Assembly: GCA_938004375.1 (NCBI GenBank)
Contig: CALKWH010000440.1
Coordinates: 1 to 23,165, forward strand
Reading direction: 5' to 3'
DNA: 23,165 nt
DNA from: an uncultured Pseudomonadota bacterium
GTDB taxonomy: Bacteria > Myxococcota_A > Polyangia > HGW-17
This document shows, one piece after another, positions 1-7,767 of the stretch. Every line of letters begins with the position of its first letter. The first letter of the stretch is position 1. Under the pieces are notes generated by a model that searched no databases, was not told where the DNA came from, and was given only the letters and a program-made list of their open reading frames with translations. The translations under genes were made by a program, and so were the position numbers.

Positions 1-44
1 ATCGTATTCGGTGACTGGAGTTCAGACGTGTGCTCTTCCGATCT
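1..44. other. Illumina adapter/index sequence (artefact)
   Basis: Positions 11-44 match the reverse strand of the TruSeq read-2/P7 adapter and end in GCTCTTCCGATCT. Positions 1-10 are the reverse complement of index CGAATACG plus AT. The same index occurs at the other end of the window. The stretch is not genomic, and genuine sequence starts at about 45. Open frames that run through it, for example one beginning near 30, are chimeric. Confidence 0.98.
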
Positions 45-195
45 CCCCGACGACCGCGGTCTGATTCAGGAGCGGGCCATATCCACGTCCGACACGCTGC
101 TGACCCGCAAGCGTGTGCCCGTGGCGGGCGCCTCCCACTCCCCCGCGCCGGAGGCCCCGGCCCCCGTCCCGCCGCCCCCCGCCTCGACGAAGTAG
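45..195 (+). CDS. CpaB/RcpC-like Flp pilus protein, 3' end only
   Basis: This is the last 49 codons of a gene whose 5' part lies beyond the contig end. In the frame with codons starting at 46 it reads PDDRGLIQERAISTSDTLLT, then a Pro/Ala-rich tail (SPAPEAPAPVPPPPASTK) and TAG at 193-195. The first part closely matches the C-terminal region of the complete CpaB-like protein encoded at 453-1271 (PDDRGLMQERAWTTLKTLLT), so I infer a tandem paralogue. It differs in carrying a proline-rich tail. Base 45 fits the third base of an AAC Asn codon, as in the paralogue, which supports the adapter boundary. CpaB/RcpC proteins are periplasmic, associate with the Tad secretin, and carry SAF-like domains; here only the tail is visible. 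Confidence 0.8.
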
Positions 196-254
196 TCGGA
201 CTGTCTGACTTGTCGGACCTGTCTGACTTGTCGGACCTGTCTGACTTGTCGGAC
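195..254 (+). repeat. GTCNGAC tandem heptamer array, 7 copies
   Basis: Seven copies of the palindromic heptamer GTCNGAC start at 195, 203, 212, 221, 230, 239 and 248. The first step is 8 bp and the rest are 9 bp. The central base alternates strictly G, T, G, T, G, T, G. The first copy overlaps the TAG stop of the upstream gene. It could be a minisatellite, a multi-site operator or an RNA structure; the sequence alone does not decide. Confidence 0.9.
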
Positions 255-300
255 CTTCTTTTTCTGCAACAGCTTCCTCGGCGCCCCGATAATGGACACT

Positions 301-334
301 GTCTGACCTGTCGGACCTGTCTGACCTGTCGGAC
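301..334 (+). repeat. GTCNGAC tandem heptamer array, 4 copies
   Basis: A second block of the same heptamer starts at 301, 310, 319 and 328, again at 9-bp spacing with central bases T, G, T, G. It is separated from the first block by 46 bp that contain no copy. Here the linker is always CT, whereas in the first block TT and CT alternate. Confidence 0.9.
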
Positions 335-360
335 CCGCTCAATAATCTGTGCCGTTCTCC

Positions 361-389
361 TTGACGCGTGGGCATCATATCTATATGCT
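361..389 (+). promoter_or_regulatory. Candidate sigma70-type promoter for the cpaB-tadBC run
   Basis: TTGACG at 361-366 and TATGCT at 384-389 are 17 bp apart and lie about 65 bp before the cpaB start. The match to the -35/-10 consensus is moderate. It is the most AT-rich patch in this spacer. It overlaps the inverted repeat at 368-398. Confidence 0.45.
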
Positions 390-398
390 GTTGCCCAC
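368..398 (+). promoter_or_regulatory. Inverted repeat overlapping the candidate promoter
   Basis: GTGGGCA (368-374) and TGCCCAC (392-398) are perfect inverted arms. Between them lies a second small palindrome, CATAT-CT-ATATG (376-387). The arms bracket the proposed -10, so an operator is one reading. A hairpin ending transcription of the upstream gene is another, but the nearest T run (412-417) is 14 bp beyond the stem. Confidence 0.45.
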
Positions 399-452
399 TG
401 GTGTGTCCGCGTTTTTTGCCCCTGACTGACACACAAAGGAGTTAGACGCGCG

Positions 453-1271
453 ATGAAAGGCAAGGCGCCAATTATTATCGCTGTCGCGCTGGCCATCGTG
501 GCCGCGCTCATCGTCCAGACCATCATCAAGAAGGAGCAGACCAAGATCAGGAACCGCTGGCGCACCGTGAAAATCCTGGTCGCCGCGGCGCCGATCAAGC
601 CGCGCACGCCCCTGACGGTGGACATCGTGGAGGAGGGCGAGATCCCCGAGCAGTTCTACACGGACTCCATGCTCACGCCGGGCGATCTCGAGATCAACCG
701 CCGCCGCCTGCTCGTGCACCGCATCGAGAAGGGCCAGCCCATCTACTTCCACAACCTGGAGGGGCAGGAGACCGACAAGAGCCTGGGCCAGAAGTTGCGT
801 CCGGGCGGCCGCGCCATCACGGTCCCGGTGAGCAACACCTCGGCCGTCGGTTACTGGCTGCAGGCCAACGACCACGTCGACGTGCTGGGCACCTTCCAGA
901 ACCAGGCCGGCGACCAGTCCGAGATGGTCGCGATCACCCTGCTCGAGAACATCGTCGTCCTCAAGACCGGCGAGCGCGGCACGGGCGTGAACAACCCCGA
1001 CACCAACGACTTCACCTTCGGGTCGGTCACCCTGCTGGTGCTCCCCGAGGAGGCCGAGATGCTGCTTCTGGCCCAGAAGGTCGGCGACCTCAGCCTCACC
1101 CTGCGCAACCCCGACGATCGCGGCCTGATGCAGGAGCGCGCCTGGACCACGCTCAAGACGCTGCTGACCCGCGAGCGCGCCAAGAAACTGCGCATGCAGC
1201 GCATCCAGACGCTCGACACGATCCGGATCCTGCGCGGAATCGGCAAGGACATCCCCGTTCCGCCCCAATAA
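453..1271 (+). CDS. cpaB: Flp pilus assembly protein CpaB/RcpC
   Basis: This 272-residue protein has an N-terminal membrane anchor (about residues 5-25, AIVAALIVQTII). A SAF-like domain follows (about 40-105, including KILVAAAPIKPRTPLTVDIV and KGQPIYF). The RcpC/CpaB core has the typical GGRAITVPVSNTSAVGYWLQ segment and DHVDVLGTF. In Tad systems CpaB/RcpC sits in the periplasm and works with the CpaC/RcpA secretin in Flp pilus assembly. The start is supported by AAAGGAG at 435-441, 11 bp upstream. It is followed after 16 bp by tadB, so co-transcription is likely. The C-terminal part resembles the truncated gene at 45-195, so this locus carries at least two CpaB paralogues. The family call is firm; the exact role of two copies is not known. 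Confidence 0.9.
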   Translation: MKGKAPIIIAVALAIVAALIVQTIIKKEQTKIRNRWRTVKILVAAAPIKPRTPLTVDIVEEGEIPEQFYTDSMLTPGDLEINRRRLLVHRIEKGQPIYFHNLEGQETDKSLGQKLRPGGRAITVPVSNTSAVGYWLQANDHVDVLGTFQNQAGDQSEMVAITLLENIVVLKTGERGTGVNNPDTNDFTFGSVTLLVLPEEAEMLLLAQKVGDLSLTLRNPDDRGLMQERAWTTLKTLLTRERAKKLRMQRIQTLDTIRILRGIGKDIPVPPQ

Positions 1272-1287
1272 AGTGCGTGGGTGAATC

Positions 1288-2130
1288 ATGCTCGGCCTCG
1301 CCGTCCTCTTCTTCTTCGTTTCCACGTTCGTCCTGGCGCTGTACGTCTTCAGCATCGTGACGAAGGCCCTCGAGTTGTACGAGGAGAAGTACGCCACCAA
1401 GGGCACCGCCACCCTCGGGGACATGTTCATGTTCATCTCCCCGGCGCAGTTGATGACCATCACGCTCATCATCGCCTTCATCCTGGGCCTGCTGGGCTTC
1501 GTCATCTTCGGCTGGTTCGGCGCCATCTTCCTGTTCGCCCTTGGGTTCATCCTGCCGTTCAAGGGCATCGCCCACCTGCGCAAGCGCCGGATCGCGAAGT
1601 TCAACGTCCAGCTCGTGGACTCCCTGGCGCAGATGTCGGCCGCCTTCAAGGCCGGTCTCACGCTGCAGCAGGCCATGGAGAGCATCTCCCGCGAGGTGCC
1701 CGCCCCGCTGGGCCAGGAGTTCGGCCTGACCATCAAGGAGCTCAAGCTCGGCCTGCCCACCGAGGAGGCCCTCGAGAACCTGAACAAGCGCGTCGGCTCC
1801 GAGGACCTGGACCTGGTGGTCACCGCCACCAACGTGGCCCGCAAGCTCGGCGGCAACATGGCCGAGATGTACGAGATCATCGCGGCCACCATCCGCGAGC
1901 GGTTCCGCCTGGAAGGCAAGATCAAGGCGCTGACCTCGCAGGGCAAGTTGCAGGCGTGGATCGTCGGCCTGATGCCGCTATTTTTGGGCATCGTGATGAA
2001 CGTGATGCGCCCGGATCTGATGGGCCCGTTCCTGCGCTCGACGTTCGGCAAGATCGTCATCGCGATCATCATCGTGATGGAAATCATTGGTATTTGGTTA
2101 ATCTACAAAATCGTGGACATTGATGTGTAA
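1288..2130 (+). CDS. tadB: Tad/Flp pilus inner-membrane protein TadB
   Basis: This 280-residue protein contains a type II secretion F domain (about residues 105-230, including QLVDSLAQMSAAFKAGLTLQ, LGLPTEEALENL and VARKLGGNMAEMYE). Hydrophobic segments lie at about 3-25, 55-95 and 212-275. That order is typical of TadB, which pairs with TadC as the inner-membrane platform and couples to the TadA/CpaF ATPase (not in the window). The ATG at 1288 gives a signal-like hydrophobic start; the ribosome binding site (GTGGGTGA) is weak, so translation may depend on upstream cpaB. Only 2 bp separate its stop from tadC, which strongly suggests an operon. Confidence 0.92.
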   Translation: MLGLAVLFFFVSTFVLALYVFSIVTKALELYEEKYATKGTATLGDMFMFISPAQLMTITLIIAFILGLLGFVIFGWFGAIFLFALGFILPFKGIAHLRKRRIAKFNVQLVDSLAQMSAAFKAGLTLQQAMESISREVPAPLGQEFGLTIKELKLGLPTEEALENLNKRVGSEDLDLVVTATNVARKLGGNMAEMYEIIAATIRERFRLEGKIKALTSQGKLQAWIVGLMPLFLGIVMNVMRPDLMGPFLRSTFGKIVIAIIIVMEIIGIWLIYKIVDIDV

Positions 2131-2132
2131 CC

Positions 2133-3008
2133 ATGGATAGCGCTACGATGGCCCTGATCGCAATCGGCCTCACCGGACTGGCCGTCTTCCTCTTCCTATG
2201 GGGTGCCTACCCGGCCCAACTGCTGGCCCAGGCCTCCGAAGAGGGCGGCGGCAAGAACGTCGTGGGCACGGCCCGCAACATCCTGATCCGCAAGGCCGGC
2301 ATGGCCCAAGGGAAGTTCCTCAGCGACGCCTATCGCGAGAAGATGAAGTGGAAATTCATCGCCATGGGGCGCCCCGAACTGAAGGCCGAGGACTTCCTGG
2401 TGTACCAGGAGATGGCCGCCATCTTCTTCACGCTGTTCATGCTGGTGCTGCTCAACGCGCTCAAGAAACCCCTGTACTGGAGCGCGTTCGGCGGGCTGAT
2501 CGGCTTCATGTATCCGTACATGTGGCTGCGCGAGCAGATCAGCAAGCGCCAGAAGAAGATCATCCGCGCCATGCCCTACGCGCTGGACCTGCTCACCCTG
2601 TCCGTCGAGGCGGGCCTGGATTTCCAGGCGGCCATCCAGACCGTCGTGGACAAGGCCAAGGCCGGCCCGCTGCCCGAGGAGTTCTCGCTGATGCTCTCGG
2701 AGATCCGCATGGGGCGCACCCGTGAGGAGGCCCTGCGCAACATGGCCAAGCGGATCCAGGTCACCGCGGTCTCGTCGTTCGTCACCAACCTCATCCAGGC
2801 GGACCGAATGGGCACGTCCCTGGGCAAGATCCTGCGCATCCAGAGCACGCAGATGCGCATCGACCGGACCCAGCTCGCCGAGAAGAAGGCCAACGAGGCC
2901 CCGGTCAAGATGCTGTTCCCCCTGGTGGCGTGCATCTTCCCGACCGTGTTCATCGTTCTGTTCGCCCCCATCGTGTACGCCTTCATGAGCGGCGGAGGAG
3001 GAATCTAG
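2133..3008 (+). CDS. tadC: Tad/Flp pilus inner-membrane protein TadC
   Basis: This 291-residue protein has an N-terminal membrane segment (about 5-25), a central hydrophobic pair (about 95-130) and a C-terminal one (about 263-287). The type II secretion F domain covers about 142-260 (PYALDLLTLSVEAGLDFQAA, MGRTREEALRNMAKR and QADRMGTSLGKILR). This is the usual second member of the TadB/TadC pair. The 2-bp gap to tadB and the next gene starting directly after its stop codon show tight coupling. The stretch before its stop also carries the GGAGGAGGAA (2994-3003) that serves as ribosome binding site for the next gene. Confidence 0.93.
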   Translation: MDSATMALIAIGLTGLAVFLFLWGAYPAQLLAQASEEGGGKNVVGTARNILIRKAGMAQGKFLSDAYREKMKWKFIAMGRPELKAEDFLVYQEMAAIFFTLFMLVLLNALKKPLYWSAFGGLIGFMYPYMWLREQISKRQKKIIRAMPYALDLLTLSVEAGLDFQAAIQTVVDKAKAGPLPEEFSLMLSEIRMGRTREEALRNMAKRIQVTAVSSFVTNLIQADRMGTSLGKILRIQSTQMRIDRTQLAEKKANEAPVKMLFPLVACIFPTVFIVLFAPIVYAFMSGGGGI

Positions 3009-4418
3009 GTGGCCCAGCAGCGACGTCATCACAACCGCAGCGGCCGCGCCTCGGCGAAGGGACGCAAGGAGAGCGCCACCGGGTTCATGCTGACCATCCA
3101 GGACGGCCGGCAGCGGGGCGAGGAGTACTACTACGAGTCCGACGCGACCATCGGCCGCACCGACGAGAACTCGATCATCCTCATCGACGACAGCATCAGC
3201 CGCCGCCACTCCCACGTCTTCGGCAAGCGCGGCGTCTTCATGGTCGAGGACGCCGGCTCCTCGAACGGCACCCGCCTCAACGGCAAGCTGCTCTCCGCGC
3301 CCGAGGTCCTCAAGGACGGCGACTACATCACGTGCGGCACCGTCAACATCATGTTCACCAACATCGAGGCCGACGCCGCCGGCGATCCCACCGTGGTCAT
3401 CTCCCTGACCGAAAAGCAGAAGGAGAAGCTCGACACCGAGCTCGTCCACCTCTCGGCGGGCGAGAAGATGTCCCAGATGTGGGCCACGCCCCGGGGCCGC
3501 CTCATGATGATGGCCGCGGCCGTGCTCGTCGCGCTGATGCTCGGCGGCCTCCTGCTCAAGGCCGTCGCCCCGAAGAAGACCAAAGTCGTGGTCATTCCCG
3601 ACCAGAGCGAAGTGGCCGTCGAGTACCGCGAAGCCAACTGGGGCGCCTTCCTCGACACCTACTTCGGCGAGTGCTCCGGCTGCACCCCGCACAAGAGCAG
3701 CCTGAAGCTCGTCTTCCAGGTCGCCGCCGCCGACACGCGCGTGGTGCTGACCTACGCCGCGGGCATGATCGAAAAGGACAAGGAGGTCGACATCCTCCTC
3801 AACGGCACCCGCGTGCGCTACGCCGAGTGGGCGCCCCCCAACCAGCCCAAATACAACTATACGGTCGACCTGTACCGGGCGGCCAAGCAGAACCCGAAGA
3901 TCAAACTGAGCGTGGGCGAGAACACCCTCGAGTTCCGTAACCTGTACAACCACCCCGACACGCGCCAGGGGTCGGGCAACGAGGAGTGGGTCGTGTTCTA
4001 CGTGCGCATCAAGACCACCCAGCTGCCCAAGCCCAACCTCGAGAAGGCCTCCGAGGACTACAGCCTGGCCAAGCAGCGGTACGAGCAGCGCGAGCTCAAC
4101 CCGACCAACTATCGGGAGGCGCTGGTCAAGTTCTACCGGGTGATCGACCTGCTGGAGCTCGCCGACCTCGAGAAGCCCGAGAACGCCCAGTTCAACGCCA
4201 TGTACAAGGACGCCGTGCGTTCCATCTCCATCCTGAACCGGGAGCTGGACCACCTGTTCGAGATCAGCCTGGGCAAGGCCCAGGAGCTGGCCCGCACGGA
4301 CGATGCGAAGGAGATCAAGCGCACCAAGCTCGATCTCCAAGAGAAGGTCGAGAACTTCCCGCCCGAGGATCCGCGGCGGCAGAAGCTGGAACTGATCGTT
4401 CGTGATCTTTCCGAGTAA
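3009..4418 (+). CDS. Membrane-anchored FHA-domain protein of the Tad locus
   Basis: This 469-residue protein starts at a GTG immediately after the tadC stop, served by GGAGGAGGAA at 2994-3003. The FHA domain (about residues 27-117) has the phosphothreonine-binding signature: Gly49-Arg50, Ser64-Arg-Arg-His67, and Ser85-Asn86-Gly87. A single membrane segment follows at about 165-187. The rest should be periplasmic: a beta-rich region with a Cys222-x-x-Cys225 pair, then a charged, helical C-terminus (about 340-469) that may be TPR- or coiled-coil-like. FHA domains bind phosphothreonine peptides, so the cytoplasmic part could link pilus assembly to Ser/Thr kinase signalling; no kinase is in the window. 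The periplasmic domain I do not recognise. Its place between tadC and a second FHA gene suggests a structural or regulatory role in the pilus machine. Confidence 0.85.
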   Translation: MAQQRRHHNRSGRASAKGRKESATGFMLTIQDGRQRGEEYYYESDATIGRTDENSIILIDDSISRRHSHVFGKRGVFMVEDAGSSNGTRLNGKLLSAPEVLKDGDYITCGTVNIMFTNIEADAAGDPTVVISLTEKQKEKLDTELVHLSAGEKMSQMWATPRGRLMMMAAAVLVALMLGGLLLKAVAPKKTKVVVIPDQSEVAVEYREANWGAFLDTYFGECSGCTPHKSSLKLVFQVAAADTRVVLTYAAGMIEKDKEVDILLNGTRVRYAEWAPPNQPKYNYTVDLYRAAKQNPKIKLSVGENTLEFRNLYNHPDTRQGSGNEEWVVFYVRIKTTQLPKPNLEKASEDYSLAKQRYEQRELNPTNYREALVKFYRVIDLLELADLEKPENAQFNAMYKDAVRSISILNRELDHLFEISLGKAQELARTDDAKEIKRTKLDLQEKVENFPPEDPRRQKLELIVRDLSE

Positions 4419-4436
4419 CCTGGATGAGAGGTAGTC

Positions 4437-7007
4437 ATGGACCCGAATATTGGTAGCGGACCTTTTTTGGAGATCGTTGAAGGTAACGACGCCGGCAAGA
4501 AATATCCCCTGGGCCCGAACCCCGTGGTGGTGGGCCGCGGCGCCAACTGCACGTTCATCCTGGCCGACCTCTCCGTCTCCCGCAAGCACTTCGACATCAT
4601 CCCGGCCAAGGACGGCTACATGCTGCGGGACATGGGCTCGGGCAACGGCACCAAGGTCAACGGCGCAAAGGTCAAGGAGCACTTCCTGACCGACGGCGAC
4701 CTGATCGTGTCGGGCAAAACCAAAATGAAATACACCGATCCCAGGGCCCGCATGGCGCCCCCCGCCCCGATGCCGGGCGCGATGCCTCCGGGACAGATGC
4801 CTCCTGGAATGCCCCCCGGACAGATGCCTCCCGGACAGATGCCCCCGGGCGCCCGTCCAGGCCCCGGCGGCCCTCCGGGTGGCCGCAAACCCACGATGTA
4901 CCAGGCCTGGGGCGCCGGTGGTCCTCCTGGCGCCCCGGGGATGCCCCCCGGAATGCCCCCCGGACAGATGCCTCCCGGAATGCCCCCCGGACAGATGCCT
5001 CCCGGAATGCCCCCGGGTGCGCGCCCGGGCCCCGGGGGTCGTCCCATGAGCATTCCTCCCGGACAGATGCCGTCTCCGATGCCTCCGGGCATGCAGCCCG
5101 GAATGCCTCCGGGCATGATGGGCGGCCCCGGAATGCCTCCGGGCATGCAGCCCGGAATGCCCCCCGGCATGATGGGCGGTCCCGGAATGCCTCCGGGCAT
5201 GCAACCCGGCATGCCCGGCATGCCTCCCGGCGCGCGGCCCCCGATGGGTCCTCCGGGACGCATCCCCGGAATGCCCGACGACCGCACGGCCAACGTGAAC
5301 GCCCTGCCCTACCAGGATCCCATGAAGATGTCGATCCAGGCGCAGAATCAGCAGACCGGCTCGGCGCTGGGCCGCCTGCTCAACACCCGCGGCAAGAAGA
5401 TGATCGCCGTGGTCGTGGTGGTCATGGTGGTCCTCTTCGGCCTGCTCACCGCGCTCAAGTTCAGCGGCAAGAAGGGCCAGGAAAAGAAGATCGATCCCGC
5501 CGAGCAGGCGCGCCTAGAGAAGGAGGAGGCCATGGCCAAGCTCCTGTCCGAGGCGGCCGCGTTCTACAACACCGACGAGAGCCTGGGCAAGGATGGCCGC
5601 GTGTCCTGGGATCAGGCGATCGCCAAGCTCGACGAGGCCGACAAGGTGGCCCCCGGCACCGACGCCGTGCTCAAGAGCCGCAAGATCGTCGAGACGGGGA
5701 AGGCGCTGGACGACGCCCTGGTGTTCGCCCAGGCGCGCCTGCCCCGCCTCGGCTTCCCCACCTCCGAGAGCGCGGAGAAGCTCAAGGAGACGCCCAAGCT
5801 CCTCGAGGAGGTCAAGGACAACCTCGCCGAAAAGGCGCGCGCCTATTACGAGGGCCAGCTCGGCGTCGCCAAGGCGATCATCGACAAGCGGATCAAGGAC
5901 AACGAAGCCATCTCCGCCAAGCTCAAGGAGATTGCCGGCGATCTGGAAAAGGAAAAGACCAAGAGCGGCAAGGCGGGCGTGCTCAAGAAGTATGACGAGC
6001 TCCTCTCCACGTACCCGGACTGCAAGAAGGTCGTCGAGCTGCGCAATGCCCTGGTGGCCGAGGTCCACACCGGAGCCACCTTGAAGAAGGAAACCCGCGA
6101 GTTCTCGGGCAAGCCCAGCCTGATCGACGAGTGCCGCGTCGAGGCCGACGTCACCGCCGACAAGGCAGCGTTCGATCCCAAGGCCCAACCCGCGCTGTTG
6201 GTCGCGGACGCGGGGGCCGGCCCCGCGACGCCCGACGACCCGGGCGTGGTCGGAGTCGGCGGCGGCTCCAGCGCGCTGCCCGCGGCCGTGAAGGCCAAGT
6301 ACGACAGCAAGGACTTCACCGGCGCCGCCACCCTCGCCAAGGAGCTGGCCGCCAAGGAGACCGGCGCCAAGGCCGACAAACTCAAGGCCCAGGCCACCGC
6401 GCTCGAAGCCATGGCCGCGGCCTTCTTCGCCATCGATCCGAACTCGACGAACTACGAGACGCAGTTCGCCGCCTATGACAAGTGTGTGACCAGCGACAGT
6501 TCCCTCGCCGGGACCCACCTGCCCGAGTGCAAGGCCGGGCTGGGCAAGAACGCCAAACTGCTGGCCGGAGCCCGCCTGGCCCAGGGGAACCTCGAGGGCG
6601 CCTTCCAGGCCTACCAGAAGGCCGTCGCCGTGGGCGAGGACGTCGCCAACGTGCTCAAGGGGCTCGAGGCCAAGGCCCAGACGATCTTCGAGGAGGCCTA
6701 CACGCTGGGCGACGCCCCGGGCGCCCGGGACAAGTACAACCAGGTGCTGCGCATCGTGCCGTCCACCTCCGAGATTTACAAGAAGGCCCAGGCCCGCCTG
6801 AGCGGCGCGGCGCTGCCTCCCATGGACACCGAGATCGTGATCATGACCACGCCCATGACCACGCCCATGACCACGCCCATGGAGACGCCCATGACCACGC
6901 CCATGACCACGCCCATGGAGACGCCCATGACCACGCCCATGACCACGCCCATGACCACGCCCATGACCACCATGCGCGTGATCGACGACGACGACGACGA
7001 CGACTAG
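4437..7007 (+). CDS. FHA-domain protein with Pro-Gly-Met linker and Asp tail
   Basis: This 856-residue protein begins with an FHA domain (about residues 6-98; Gly33-Arg34, Ser48-Arg-Lys-His51, Gly69-Asn70-Gly71). A long Pro/Gly/Met-rich linker runs from about 106 to 281 with repeated PPGM and PPGQM units. A membrane segment lies at about 320-342. The C-terminal half should be periplasmic, is rich in Lys/Ala/Glu, and looks like TPR or helical repeats. It ends in ten four-residue Met-Thr/Glu-Thr-Pro units (803-842) and seven Asp. The start follows GAGAGGTAG at 4426-4434, 18 bp after the previous gene. The order FHA, membrane segment, periplasmic helical domain matches the preceding gene, so the two may be paralogues that diverged. 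The functions of linker and tail are unknown. The low-complexity parts should vary in length between strains. Confidence 0.85.
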   Translation: MDPNIGSGPFLEIVEGNDAGKKYPLGPNPVVVGRGANCTFILADLSVSRKHFDIIPAKDGYMLRDMGSGNGTKVNGAKVKEHFLTDGDLIVSGKTKMKYTDPRARMAPPAPMPGAMPPGQMPPGMPPGQMPPGQMPPGARPGPGGPPGGRKPTMYQAWGAGGPPGAPGMPPGMPPGQMPPGMPPGQMPPGMPPGARPGPGGRPMSIPPGQMPSPMPPGMQPGMPPGMMGGPGMPPGMQPGMPPGMMGGPGMPPGMQPGMPGMPPGARPPMGPPGRIPGMPDDRTANVNALPYQDPMKMSIQAQNQQTGSALGRLLNTRGKKMIAVVVVVMVVLFGLLTALKFSGKKGQEKKIDPAEQARLEKEEAMAKLLSEAAAFYNTDESLGKDGRVSWDQAIAKLDEADKVAPGTDAVLKSRKIVETGKALDDALVFAQARLPRLGFPTSESAEKLKETPKLLEEVKDNLAEKARAYYEGQLGVAKAIIDKRIKDNEAISAKLKEIAGDLEKEKTKSGKAGVLKKYDELLSTYPDCKKVVELRNALVAEVHTGATLKKETREFSGKPSLIDECRVEADVTADKAAFDPKAQPALLVADAGAGPATPDDPGVVGVGGGSSALPAAVKAKYDSKDFTGAATLAKELAAKETGAKADKLKAQATALEAMAAAFFAIDPNSTNYETQFAAYDKCVTSDSSLAGTHLPECKAGLGKNAKLLAGARLAQGNLEGAFQAYQKAVAVGEDVANVLKGLEAKAQTIFEEAYTLGDAPGARDKYNQVLRIVPSTSEIYKKAQARLSGAALPPMDTEIVIMTTPMTTPMTTPMETPMTTPMTTPMETPMTTPMTTPMTTPMTTMRVIDDDDDDD
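4752..5280 (+). repeat. In-frame PPGM/PPGQM coding repeats
   Basis: Degenerate 12- and 15-bp units coding for Met-Pro-Pro-Gly and Gln-Met-Pro-Pro-Gly fill this part of the FHA gene. A larger unit coding for [18 protein letters not shown] recurs near 5100-5210. The repeat is within the coding frame and free of stops. Its antisense strand produces a long spurious open frame rich in His, Ala and Arg. Confidence 0.9.
6843..6971 (+). repeat. In-frame 12-bp ATGACCACGCCC tandem repeat
   Basis: Ten perfect-length units run from 6843 to 6962. Eight are ATGACCACGCCC and two, the fourth and seventh, are ATGGAGACGCCC. A partial unit ends at 6971. They encode the Met-Thr-Thr-Pro tail of the FHA protein. 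The near-identity of units points to recent expansion, or to a risk of assembly collapse. Confidence 0.95.
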
Positions 7008-7051
7008 CCGCCTCCCGGGCGCCGTCCGACCTTCTCCTCAAGGAGCCGACC

Positions 7052-7555
7052 ATGGAACTGCATGTCCGAAACGCCAACGTCCTGAGCTTCCAGGTGACCG
7101 CGCTGGTGGCCCCCACCTCCACCCGGGGACTCATGTCCCAGGGACCCGGCCTGCTCATCAAGACCGAGGGCGGCGACGGGATCGAGTCCGACATCCTCAA
7201 GGTCGCTCCCTTCGCCATCGGGGCGGCCAGCATCACCACGGCCGGGCGCTGCACGCAGGCCCAGTGGGTGATCCACGTCCCCAACCGGCGCGAGGACGCC
7301 GACCCCGCCCGCATCGAGCACGTGCGCCAGTCCGTGCGCGCCGCGCTGGTGGCCGCCCACCGCATGGGCTACGAGAGCATCTCGATCCCGGGCCCGGGAC
7401 CCTGCGCCGCCCACATCCACCCGCGGGAGCTGGCCCGCGCCATGGTCGACGAGATCCGCAACTTCAAGAATGCCACCCCGGCCGTGGTCTACCTCGTCGA
7501 CTCAGCCCCCGAGCTGCTCAAGGCCTTCGAGTATTTCTCCAACCCCACCAAGTGA
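7052..7555 (+). CDS. Divergent macro-domain protein
   Basis: This 167-residue protein is one complete macro domain and little else. NVLSFQVTALVAPTST (about 9-24) aligns with the first strand and the usual Asn-Ala-Ala-Asn motif, GPGLLI (31-36) with the ligand loop, and QWVIHVPN and YESISIPGPG with later strands. Macro domains bind ADP-ribose or related nucleotides, and some hydrolyse ADP-ribosylation. Here the Gly-Asp-Ile/Val of the first strand is Ala-Asn-Val, and the Asn-Ala-Ala-Asn motif is Ala-Pro-Thr-Ser, so hydrolase activity is doubtful and binding may differ. AAGGAG at 7040-7045 sits 6 bp before the ATG. It follows the FHA gene by 44 bp in the same direction and ends before a terminator-like structure, so it is probably the last gene of the Tad operon. 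Its role there is not known. Confidence 0.75.
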   Translation: MELHVRNANVLSFQVTALVAPTSTRGLMSQGPGLLIKTEGGDGIESDILKVAPFAIGAASITTAGRCTQAQWVIHVPNRREDADPARIEHVRQSVRAALVAAHRMGYESISIPGPGPCAAHIHPRELARAMVDEIRNFKNATPAVVYLVDSAPELLKAFEYFSNPTK

Positions 7556-7601
7556 CGGAACCGGTCGTTTTCGGCTGACAATCTCCTAACGTTCGCCGCC
7601 C

Positions 7602-7669
7602 GGGGAGGTCTTTGTGCGAAAGCGCACCTGCGGACCCCGTTTGCGGGGTTTCGACGGTGGTTTTTTTTT
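7602..7669 (+). terminator. Terminator or attenuator-like RNA structure
   Basis: ACCCCG (7634-7639), loop TTTG, and CGGGGT (7644-7649) form a 6-bp hairpin, with nine T at 7661-7669. An alternative stem pairs GGTC (7607-7610) with GACC (7633-7636) and extends through G7604-G7605 with C7637-C7638. It encloses a perfect GTGCG-AAAG-CGCAC hairpin (7614-7627). The two folds exclude each other. The T run lies 11 bp beyond the hairpin, so it is not a textbook intrinsic terminator. Confidence 0.5.
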
Positions 7670-7767
7670 CCTGATCGGATATGCTCCCGCAGATGCCCGT
7701 GTTCCTTACGATTCTTTCCGCTTTCCTCCGGTTTTCGCGCGACGGCTTCCGGACAGGAGATCATGCC

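Noticed and set aside
195..334. CRISPR array
   Set aside because: The units are 7-9 bp without unique spacers, and no cas gene is present.
381..2087. 568-codon open frame on the - strand
   Set aside because: It is antisense to cpaB and tadB and has no recognisable motif.
2196..5204. Very long open frame on the - strand, rich in His, Arg and Gly
   Set aside because: It is antisense to tadC and the two FHA genes. Its His/Ala/Arg repeats mirror the Pro-Gly-Met coding repeat, and the sense genes have clear domains.
7681..7767. Longer start for the CotH lipoprotein
   Set aside because: It would place 29 residues before a clear lipoprotein signal peptide, and AGGAG is well placed for 7768.
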